Below, one piece after another: positions 51,601-61,276 of a DNA stretch of 64,000 nt. Under the pieces are notes generated by a model, which was not told the DNA's origin, did not search any database, and saw only the letters and a program-made list of their open reading frames with translations. The position numbers were made by a program, and so were the translations under genes. Where the stretch lies: NCBI GenBank assembly GCA_003342815.1, contig PTEX01000055.1, positions 1,550,001 through 1,614,000 on the forward strand, given 5' to 3'. This stretch comes from Eudromia elegans. Its lineage: Eukaryota; Chordata; Aves; Tinamiformes; Tinamidae. Position 1 is the stretch's first letter. Each line of letters starts with the position of its first letter.

Positions 51601-54600
51601 GGGGCTATGCTGTGCTCGACACTGTCCAGAGGGAAAAAAATACCACAGAGAGCTTGCAGTGCATAAGACGGAGAAGAAAATGCAAGACAAAGAGAAAAGT
51701 CACCAAAATGCAAACCGCAGAGTGACTGTCCAGCTCTCCTAGATAACACAGCTACTCCCACGGCCCTGTTACTCCTCCTGATTTAAAAGCGTCCTGGATG
51801 GTCAGGAGGGCAGCAGCTCACTAGCACAGCTCCAACTTCCATTCTTCCCACAGTAAGGAACGATGTCATTGGAACAGTAGGAGTTTTTGAAATTAATAAT
51901 TAGATGTTACGGCACACTGCTGTGACAGGAGACCCCTCGTCAGACCTGCAGCTTTACCACTGCAGAATGTGAGCTCAGCGTGATACATTTTCCCCATTAA
52001 AACAAAGAACCAAACCCACACCTTCAGTGAATGATATTGCTAGAGAAGGTCAAGCACGCGGAGCGGTCAGCCCAGAAGCCCACGAGGGAAGGGAGGAAGA
52101 GCACGGCTCAGGGCACCGTGTGCACAGAGAGCACAGCCACGTCCAGCAAAGGGCTCAAGGGTCTGCAGGGATCGTACAAATGCAGACAGAAAGGAAGCCA
52201 CCCTTGGAAATAATATTGTTAATATACCTAAATATGGTAAAGAGGAAAATATAAGCATGCACCTTCACTTTTGTATAGTTTTGGTAATGCAATTCTCTCT
52301 ACTACTTCTTCTCTAGGTATTAGACTATTTTTCCCAGAATTACTACCACACACAATTCCAAACTACATATTCTCGGTGTTTATGAGAAAATGTTTCCTAA
52401 CAAAACCAAGAGGAGCTACATTCACATATCAAATGTAAAATAGAAGAATATTTACAAGAACCTGCAACCTCCTCTAAAAGCCTACAGGAAAACTCTCAGT
52501 GGCATAACAAAATACTGTTTTATAACTCATTAGCTATAACTAACTTTTTCATAATCCCAGGTTAGCACACTATGCTAGCATTCATTTGGAGAAAGGAGGA
52601 TATAATTCATTTTCCCTCTATAATTATCTGACATTTTGTAAATCAACAAACTTCAAATGTCAACATCCATTTAGATCATTGAGAAGGCTGTGGGGCCATG
52701 AAAATTAAAAAAGGATCTCAGGAGGCGCTAGAGTAAAACACACAGTTGGAAAAAAATAAAATTGTGAAAATCCAAACTATTTTTTTAATTATTAATCTTC
52801 TTTTTCTTTTGACCTTTGCTTATGAAAAAATAACCAAAGGTAACTGCGTAACTGCCGAAGTATGAAAACAGTGTAGTAACACAGATATCCTTATTCTTAT
52901 CACTAGCAGTACCTTCATCCTTCCTTTTCCACTCACAAGCCATTCCACTGATTTTTTTTTTTCTACTTTTTCTCCCGAGTGGAAGTTAGTGTCCAGGAGA
53001 AAGTAGGTAACTGCTGACTTTTAGAATGAAATAGTTTGACAGGTTTGCGCTATAGTGAAAATTAGAAGGAGAAAAGAAAGTCCAGCATTTTAAGAGACCC
53101 TTTCATCACAACCAAAATACTTTCATCAGAAACTTTGGCATCTCATCCAGTACCTTTGATGTTGGCTGTAAAACAAGACAATCCATCTTATCAGCTGGGC
53201 AGGAATGCCCTTCAAAGAGGGGTGAACCCACTGCGTGTAAACATCAGTCAAGCTGAAATGTCTGTATTTTTACTATAGATGTTGGCTTTCTACTTACTAC
53301 ATATAGGAAGAAAAAAAATATACATAACTTGCTCATAGACATCAAAGGAACCCAAAGCTAACCTTCTAGCCAGAGGTGATAAAGTGATGACAAACATTGG
53401 CAGATAATTTTTGGAAAAATCAGTTAAATGTCCCCCATTAAATTTCAGACAAAATAAACCTAGATTAAGCCTATTACATCAAAAGCTACTAAGTTCTTCT
53501 CTAGATCACATCTATTTGAGTAGATATGGTTATATATCAAAGCAACACTTTCAAGGCAAAAGAATTTCAAGCACATGAAGAAAAAGTTAAAATGAGAACA
53601 CCAATTTTTAAAATTAGCATTTGTAGACACCTCATGATTTTCAAAATACATATCTGCCACTATCTCTTCCAGTAATACATAATCCTGTAAGAGGGTATTC
53701 CACTAAAATATCAACACTAGTCAATGCCACATTTATCTTCCAACATGCAGTTTTTAAAAACTGTTCAAAATATTTTTGCATTGTTTTAATTATTGCCTAT
53801 TCACTTCCAAACTACATGAAAACCTGTGCCTTCTTTTGGCATTTCAATACATTTCATCCAAGAAGACTGTGATGTCACCACTGAGTAAATTTTAATTAAC
53901 TAGCACCAAAATAATTTCTAATTAGCAGAATGCAGTTTATTAATGAGAGATTCAAAACCACACCAAAGTTACCATAATTCAAGACAACTGGAACACAGTC
54001 GGAAAGGTTGTTAAACATTCACGGTTGCGCAGTGCACTTCCTCTTTTCTCAAATTTTATTTTTTCTGTAGCACTGGAAAAGTAAAAGAACAGGAATGATT
54101 GCTCAAACAAAAGGAAGGAAATTTTCCTTTAGAGCCAAATAAGCTTTTTCATAGTCCTTCATCACACCTAGTATCTGAACCATCCGTATCTGATATTTCC
54201 TTATCTTGGAACTACCTGATTTAATGTGAACGTTTACAATGCCAAGCATTTGAAAAAAGAGAAAAAACGTCTGTGCGAACATCCCCCTGAAAGCAATATT
54301 GCTCATAATGTACATTCAATGACAGGAGGATACAACAGAAGTTACTAACAAAGATCATCCTGTTTGCCTTGGGAACTCATGTGAAGAGTTGTGGAATTAG
54401 TTTACAGCAGTTTTTGCTGTTACTGTAGCGAGTTAGTTGCTGTCCACAGCCCTTTAAAGATATTCCAAGCTGGTTTTGACCAGACACTTGATGTCAAATT
54501 CAATTTGATAAGCAAATTTTCTCTTTCGTCCACCATTAAGTAACAGCAAATGAATAGGTAGGAACTGCATGCAGAATATATATAGGAATGTGGCAAAAAG

Positions 54601-54977
54601 TTGAGAGAATCCATATCAGTGGATATACTGACCAGTCTATGTAAATTAAAATAAGAAGTTGAACTCAAACCTAAAGAAATGGACCTAAAATACAGCAAGA
54701 ATCCTGTCCTTCAAAATCTCCAAAGAGCGTAAGCACTCAGCAAGCAAAATGCCATCTGTCTGAATAGGCAGGTCTTCCCAACGTGGGTGACACAGCACCG
54801 GCGGTCACTACTGCTGCACCACAGAAGCCCAGGGAAACACATTTTAATCTCAGATATTATTACCTAATGAAAACCACAGTTAATCTTCACTTAGAAAACT
54901 TAATTTTCTCAAATGATAAAAATGCATGTTGCTAAATAAAAGAGCAACACAAAGCTTTGCAACACTGCTCACAGAAG
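48616..54977. other. Unique sequence, no gene seen
   Basis: Over 6 kb without a recognised gene or repeat family. GC-richer pockets at 48790-48960, 51300-51480 and 52050-52200 carry overlapping small ORFs but no motif. Short A or T runs occur near 50122-50141 and 52952-52962. Confidence 0.6.
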
Positions 54978-55004
54978 AATAAATAAATAAATAAATAAAT
55001 AAAT
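54978..55004. repeat. (AAAT)n tetranucleotide microsatellite
   Basis: About six and a half perfect AAAT units, bounded by AGAAG on the left and GAAGC on the right. No element adjoins it. Confidence 0.92.
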
Positions 55005-55347
55005 GAAGCTAAAATTGTCCCTTCACACTATCAGTTAAGGATAACAAACTGTTTTCTAGCAGCTAATGATCCCTGTGGTAATTCAGTTAGGAAAAAAGAA
55101 CCAACAGGAAATTAAAACAGGAAATTCACATATGAAATGAGAAATCAACAAAATTCATATTCTTTATCCCTATTAAATTCATGAAAATAATGTGGCAAGG
55201 CAACTTCACACCTTTACTGGCTTCAATTGCTATAGTAGAATTAAATCCTTCCCCCAAAAAACAAACACTAAGAGCAGCAATCCAGTTGTCAGAAGAACAG
55301 TCGGATCTGAAGCATTAAAAGCAACTAATTTTCCTCTCGCATTTCAG

Positions 55348-55441
55348 GCTAATGTCCAACAGAGTAAACAAGCTTGGGAGGCTGGTTCCAGCACTCCTGT
55401 AATTAACTCGAGTTCAGAAGTCACTGGCTCCATATTATCAA
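55348..55441 (+). CDS. Candidate internal exon, unrecognised
   Basis: A 94-bp segment with a strong acceptor (TTTTCCTCTCGCATTTCAG ending at 55347) and a donor GTGAGC starting at 55442. In the frame open from 55192 to 55539 it encodes a polar, serine-rich peptide starting ANVQQSKQAWEAGSS and ending near GSILSS. Length 94 would give a phase shift of one base to the next exon. No family is recognised. It could equally be a non-coding RNA exon or a chance pair of sites. Confidence 0.2.
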
Positions 55442-56740
55442 GTGAGCGTTGGCAAACTGGGCACCAGCAAAGGAATTTCGAACTTCAAAGCAAGCTCTCA
55501 AATATCCGATCACATAATAAAAAAACCACTCACTCTTAGCACCTTATCTTGGAAGCTCACATTGGTTAGACGGTGACCTTTACAGGATTACCTTAACATG
55601 GAGGGAAATCAGCTCCTCTCTGAAGTGTTCTCAAATTTGTAATAGAAAATGGCTGCATGACTGACGTTTATGTGGAGGGAAAAAAAAAGAAGGAAGGAGA
55701 CGAAAAAGTCTTAAATGTCTCCCAACATAAGCTGAAGCCCTGTCTTAAAGCTGTCTGACTTTCAAAGGCCAGAGCTATGATATCTGACTGCCAATTTACA
55801 GTATGCAACATAACACTCTCATTCCATCAACGAGGGCAGGGGAGAATACAGCTTTCAACTCCTAAATCACTTTCTCATGAATTTGCTTGTTTTACCAATA
55901 CCATCAGACAGATTCTTTCAAACACGTTCTTTGCCCCCCTCCCCAGGATATGCTGTTCTATCTGCCAGCCAAAAGAAGTTGCGAGAAAATGACAAAGCTC
56001 TAAAAGACATATTTAAAAGCAATAACTGTTATTTTCCCCTCTTTATCAAACACAGGTAGGGAGTGCGGAGTTGAGCTGCCAGCCAGGATGCCTGTATTTT
56101 ACAAAACCAGAAAATTTCTTATGCTGAAGACATCTAGCTCCCAGAGAGTCATTTAGGCATTACTTTACTGCCTGAATCATGAAGGGATGTGAATTGTTCT
56201 AGAGAATAAAAAAAAAAAGACACTTTTTAAGGGCTATTAAAGTTATATTGTCTTCTCCCCAATATCATCTTGTGTCTCTGTTATTCCAAAGTCCAAATGC
56301 TCATTTTGCTGGTCACTGTGTTCTTTATTATTGCACCACCGCAGCCTGGAACACCCTGTTCGCTTGAGTCCACAGTCCATATGCTGATTGATTCTTGTAA
56401 TGCTCTGAAATCAAAATAACTCATTCCTTTAAAAACAAAACAAAACATAACTTTGGGAACAATGTGTCAAAGATTTTCTTCCTAATGTCTTTTAATTTAT
56501 AACAAGTACCTAGCCCAGTTATTTCCAGTTACCCTCAGACACTGAGCAGAGAACTAAAACTAAACATTAAAAAGTGCATCAATTTTATCCCTAAGAGCAA
56601 AACTAGACTTTGGCTAGGATATCACATTATTTGAAAGCAGCCTCACATTCCTATGGCATTCTCACACCACACCATACACTACATCTTACTATACGTTACT
56701 ATGCTATAGAAGATGACCTCACCAGTTTTCAAACATCCAA
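55442..56740. other. Unique sequence, no gene seen
   Basis: Open frames of 60-71 codons near 55777-56059 lack motifs. A short A/G tract lies near 55679-55700. Nothing is recognised. Confidence 0.5.
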
Positions 56741-56765
56741 AAGCACAGCACGCACAGCTGTGCTT
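56741..56765. other. Hairpin with embedded 12-bp palindrome
   Basis: AAGCACAGC at 56741-56749 pairs exactly with GCTGTGCTT at 56757-56765 across a 7-nt loop. An alternative fold uses the perfect palindrome GCACAGCTGTGC at 56752-56763, which contains the E-box CAGCTG. Confidence 0.9.
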
Positions 56766-57009
56766 ACAGCAGCATTGTGGTTCACAGCACTAATGCGGTT
56801 TTGGCACACATTACCCAGCTTCACCCGCTGGTTGTACAGGGGTGCGGTTTGCAGGACTGCTGTGCTCCATGTGAACCGGATTCTTTTGGAAGAGAACCAC
56901 ATAGCTGTGCACCAAATATATTTCAGCTCTTAAGGAAGACTTAATAACCCAGTGCATTGAGCAGTTCTTTGGAAAGCTCTGAACTATGTATGATGTGGTG
57001 TGGAAATTC

Positions 57010-57021
57010 GGTCCATGGACC
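57010..57021. other. 12-bp palindrome
   Basis: GGTCCATGGACC is perfectly self-complementary. It lies in moderately GC-rich sequence between two other dyads, at 56741-56765 and 57228-57242. Confidence 0.92.
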
Positions 57022-57227
57022 AAACTAACTGTTGATCAAAGGAAAATCCCTGAACTCCATGGAGATGTTGGTGCTACAGGACTGAAGGTCCCACCTACTG
57101 ATCCCTTCCTGATCACACTGAATTACTTGCAAATGTAAATACAGTCATACAGGACTATAGAAAATAGGCAAGCATATTCCTGAATCTGGTCAGAAATCTA
57201 GCCTCAGACAGAAAGTGCTGTGCTAAG

Positions 57228-57242
57228 AGCGTTCAGAACGCT
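57228..57242. other. 15-nt odd palindrome
   Basis: AGCGTTC, central A, GAACGCT. It contains TTCAGAA, which resembles heat-shock-type inverted half sites. One isolated site is not evidence of function. Confidence 0.9.
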
Positions 57243-57504
57243 GTTAGTCAAATGATTGTAATATTCAAACAATATTGCAAGACTGTTTCACTCATACATT
57301 TAGCCTAAAAATCCCTACATGGTATTTTGCATGTTCAGCTGTACTGAGTTTAGGTAAGAGTTCAGAACAGACAGTAGATGCCTATAAAATATTCTGTGCT
57401 GCTTCAAGTAGCATCAAGGGTGACATTTATTTACCACATTTCATCACTGTTCAAAACAACTAGATATATCAGGCCTATTTATTTTTGACCGACGAGATAT
57501 AAAC

Positions 57505-58030
57505 AAAGCTCGTGGGACGCTGTGGCACTTCAGGGGCAATTTGCAGCAAGGATCAGAAAATTTTGCAACTCATCTCCGGCAGCGAGAGCTTGAAGACATG
57601 GAGGCAGCACAGGCATGCACGGGAAGCCGAGCGAAAACATCGTGCCATCTTCTATTTTTATTGCTCATATTGTGAAAATTTTATATCCCCTTCTGCTAAG
57701 CATGTTCCTCCTGGGAGACTGCAATGAGAGCTCCTCAAGGCCGAGAGAAGCCCAAGCGGTAGGAAGGACCATGGAAGAGGAGCCCTGAGAGGAAGCTGCT
57801 GGTGCAGGGCTACCATGGCCGGGCTGCTGGGCAAAGGGCTCCGGCCACGGCCCCTCGTTTGACCAGGGCTCCTCCTGTCCCTTGCCCCATCCCTGCAGAC
57901 GTGCCAGGATTGCTGGCCAGGGCCACCTCCGGTGGCCATGGCCCTGGCTGTTGGGCTGCACCTTCCTCCCCACTTTCCCTGCCCTTGGCGGCAGCTTCCC
58001 CGCTGCTCCTTGGTGGTAATTCACTGACAT
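57505..58030. other. GC-rich, CpG-containing patch
   Basis: About 525 bp with markedly higher G+C and roughly 15-20 CpGs, against AT-rich flanks. It includes C-rich runs and repeated GGCCACGG- and GGCCATGG-like words. Overlapping open frames on both strands (71 to 125 codons) follow from the lack of AT-rich stops. It could be a small CpG island at an unannotated or non-coding transcript, or an unrecognised repeat. No CR1 signature was found in it. Confidence 0.35.
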
Positions 58031-58975
58031 ATTAGCTATCATGTGTTAACTATCTAATAAAAACTCTCCGTAGCATTAAATACGGCCATGGAGAGCGAGT
58101 TAATCAAACCTCCTGGAAGAAAGGCGAAACTCTTCCTGTAGAGAGGTATAAATTTAATCTCAAAAAGTCTCAAGCTACTTGTCCTAGGAATAAAAAAGCC
58201 TGAAAGCTGTAATTGATGAGGGCTTCCGTGTTTTCAGAGATCCCAGCAAGCAGAAGGCAGTTCAAGGAGACTGTGGAATTCAGATATACGTTACAGGTGG
58301 CAGACACAGAGCGTCTGTGGCTATGGCTCCGTATTTGCACTACGGCTCTAAGACTTGCTTGCCTGTACAACGGTGACAGGCATTGAGGCCTGAGGCCTCC
58401 CATATCTCCAGTCTCACATTTGGATGCAGCTTGGGAGGCACTGAGATGAAAAGCAGTATAATCAGTCCAGGCTTCACCTGCTTAAGCAGGAAAAGGCGAG
58501 TGCTGCTGCAACCTCAGGAGTTATCCATCTCTGGAACAAGCCCATTCACTAAAAGTAAGCGACTATTCCCTGTGCTACCTCAGTGACACAAAGGGAACAA
58601 AACACGCAGAGAAGCTGCTTCCACTGGCAAAAGCATCAAGGCAGGATCATTTTCTGAAGGAGGACTGAAAACAACATCCCTCTCTCCGCTCCCTGGAAGA
58701 TGCTGCTCTCACATAGAAAGGACAAGAATTCAACAGTTTCATTCCTCGGGCCATTTACTGCTGAACTTCATATTTTTTTTTTTTTTTCTGTTTGCGAAAG
58801 TGTTTTTGATTCATCTGAAGCAACTGTCAGGAGAATTCATTCATTCATTCCATCTTTTCTACTGGCCCTATCTTTAGCCTACGAACTGTAGATACTCTCC
58901 TCTATTTTAGTACCTTGCTTCTCATTTTAATTTCTACTTTTCTCCTAGCATGTAATGTTTTTTGCAGCCAATTCT
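58031..58975. other. Unique sequence with minor simple repeats
   Basis: No gene is recognised. A 15-base T run lies at 58773-58787 and a short (ATTC)4-type run at 58834-58850. Small ORFs are motif-free. Confidence 0.55.
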
Positions 58976-59167
58976 TCAAGTAACACAAAGGGCAAAAGCC
59001 ACCTCTTCTTTCGCCTTGCTCTTGCCATTACATATGCCAGCTTGAATATCAGCTTCTTGTACAATTACCTCTACTATTTCAATATCCACTCCCTTCTTTA
59101 GCTCATTCACTAAGTTTCTGCCTCCCACATCTAAATCTTTCATAAAGTCTTCTGTCAAATAGGCCAT
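58976..59167 (-). CDS. Small ORF with protein-like composition, unrecognised
   Basis: A 63-codon ATG-to-stop frame on the minus strand. The peptide starts MAYLTEDFMKDLDVGG and has alternating charged and aliphatic residues (NELKKGVDIEIVEVIVQEAD) that could form a strand or amphipathic helix, then a lysine-rich stretch and a short hydrophobic end. This is more protein-like than other ORFs here, but the in-frame sequence upstream carries a stop shortly before the ATG, so the frame is closed. An internal acceptor-like site (TATTTGACAG) and a donor-like GTAATT make a spliced exon conceivable. It might be a genuine small exon, a fragment of a decayed mobile element or retrocopy, or chance. I do not recognise a family. 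Confidence 0.15.
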   Translation of the reverse strand: MAYLTEDFMKDLDVGGRNLVNELKKGVDIEIVEVIVQEADIQAGICNGKSKAKEEVAFALCVT

Positions 59168-61200
59168 CCCACTGGCTTGATTTTTTTTTCTTAGTGCCTA
59201 TTTCTTGCTTCCATTTCTCCAGCTGTTGCACAGTACTCAGCCTTTATTCACTTAAGTGCCTTTGGGAATTGCAATTTACAATCAAGAAAGGGTAATATAT
59301 GTAGGTGACCCTTCAGTGTATTTTATTGGCATCTACCTCCAGCAACATTCACGTGGGAAACGCAGAGGCCTGTGACTTGGTGCAGACTGTTTGCTCAGAC
59401 AAGTTTTTCCTGCCCACACTGCAGCCTCGGCCCATGCACTAGTGCCAGTGCAATCACCTCCTGTGCTAGGCACACACTGGGTATGTGTCCCCATGCCACA
59501 AGCACAACATGGCAGGTGAAGGGCACACATAGTCTTTATTTCTGTATATTAGAGCCTTAAAGAAGCTGCCCCAGTAAAGTGGTTGGCTAATGTATTGCAC
59601 TTACAACTCCATATAGCATCCAAGGCGTTTGCCAGTAGAAAAAGCTGACGTCCTCTAATTTGAAATGTCAGGTCAATTAAATGTTTCATAAAGGAAAAAA
59701 ATGAATCCAGAACGTGTGGAGATATTTTGGGGGATATTTTCAGGTCAGTAGCTATCCTACTTTGACAGTCAACAGCTAGGAGATTAAAACCACAAGGGCT
59801 AAAAAATGACAATAAGCAAAATAAATAAAACTAAAAGCCAGCTATGCTACATAAAATAATGATTTCAGATATTAATTCAAATGATGCACACTGTGCATCA
59901 GTGATTGTGTTTGACGGTATTATCAACTGAAATCCATATTTACAATTACATATAATAGGCACATAGTATGATGACTAGATTTTACGCAAAAGAGGAGAAA
60001 TCAAAAAATAATGAATCAGAAAATACAAGGAAAATGGTGTCAACAGAGTTATTCATGTACTAATCAATGGAAAGTAAAAACTAACATACAGCAGGAACAT
60101 TAGAAAAGTGAAAAGCTGTCACCACAGGCAAAAAAAATATAGAAAGACTGGTCAAAATCTATAAATCCAGCCCAGTATACTGATTAATTTTGTCAATATT
60201 TGCTCACAGGAATGTTTTGGTATTTTGCCCTTTAGGAAGCATATACCAAAATAAAAAAGTAACAGAAAGTCTACAAATTTAATCTCACAGCAGGTTTTAG
60301 TGAAAGAGTATGTATTTTGCCTTTTCTATTTGCATTTTGAGCATTTATATATTCTATTCAATAGATGCCAAACTAGAAAAATCCATTACAAAATAATGTG
60401 AAATTTCATGAAAGTGTCCTAGTTTGGTCTAACAACACTTCAAAGGGAGCTTTAGTTAAATCCGATAAGCAGGATTACATGCAGATGTCAATCAATAGGT
60501 GCTCCAATATCTGTCTGTATTTTAAAAAAAAAGAAATGCCATGCTTAATAATTACTTTTTGAATGTTCCTCTTATCTAGCACAGTTCCAATAAAATTGTG
60601 CAGAAACACATTATGATACCTCTGTGCTCTGCAGCTTCAGAGCAACATTAAGACATCACCTATAGTTCCACAGTGCAATTACATTTGTTAATGAAACCCA
60701 TTTTTTGCCCTGAAATTCTGGGCATCTTGTATAAGGACAAACACAGAGAGAGCTAAGTAAGGGAAAAAGGCCCATGCACATCCATAGGAAAGAAAAAAGA
60801 AAAAAAAAAAAATAAAACTGTTTTTTAGAAGATCTCCACGCAGAAAAAGCACCCTTAGACATCTAGATAGCAATACTTGCAAACGCCATTTTCCTTTCTG
60901 ATAACTTTATTACTTCTAGTTCAACATGAAAACACCTGACTGAGAGGCTGGGAAACGCTTCAAAGTTCACAGTCAAAAAACTTTTTTAGAAGTTGTATAT
61001 GACACCATTACCTGCTCTTTGCAGCTAATGCAGTACAACTCTGTTAATTCTGTTGGTTTTTCCTAAAAGCACTGGTATGCTTTTAAAAAGAAAGAAAGAA
61101 AAACACATGCAATTTACCTGGCCTAGCTTTCTCAGATGCCTACATGGAGTCAGAAAGCTGTGTGGGGCAGTAAGCAAGCAGAAGGAAACCACTCCCTTTG
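59168..61200. other. Unique AT-rich sequence, no gene seen
   Basis: It contains the palindrome TGATGCACACTGTGCATCA at 59882-59900 (9-bp arms, central C) and an A-run near 60799-60811. An 87-codon minus-strand frame at 59549-59812 is unremarkable. No gene is recognised. Confidence 0.55.
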
Positions 61201-61276
61201 GTGGATGGGTGCATGGTGGCGAAGGGTTTACTGCCGAACTCCATGATCTTGAAGGTCTTTCCAACCCCGACAACTC
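61201..61276 (+). mobile_element. CR1 LINE 3'-terminal remnant
   Basis: The + strand carries GAACTCCATGATCTTGAAGG followed by TCTTTCCAACCCCGACAA, matching the usual CR1 3' terminus (GGACTCGATGATCTTAAAGG followed by TCTTTTCCAACC). The upstream GGTGGATGGGTGCATGGTGG is a looser match. The typical ATTCTATGATTCT tail is degraded or missing. A severely 5'-truncated, fairly old copy. Overlapping ORFs on both strands are shadows. Confidence 0.68.
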
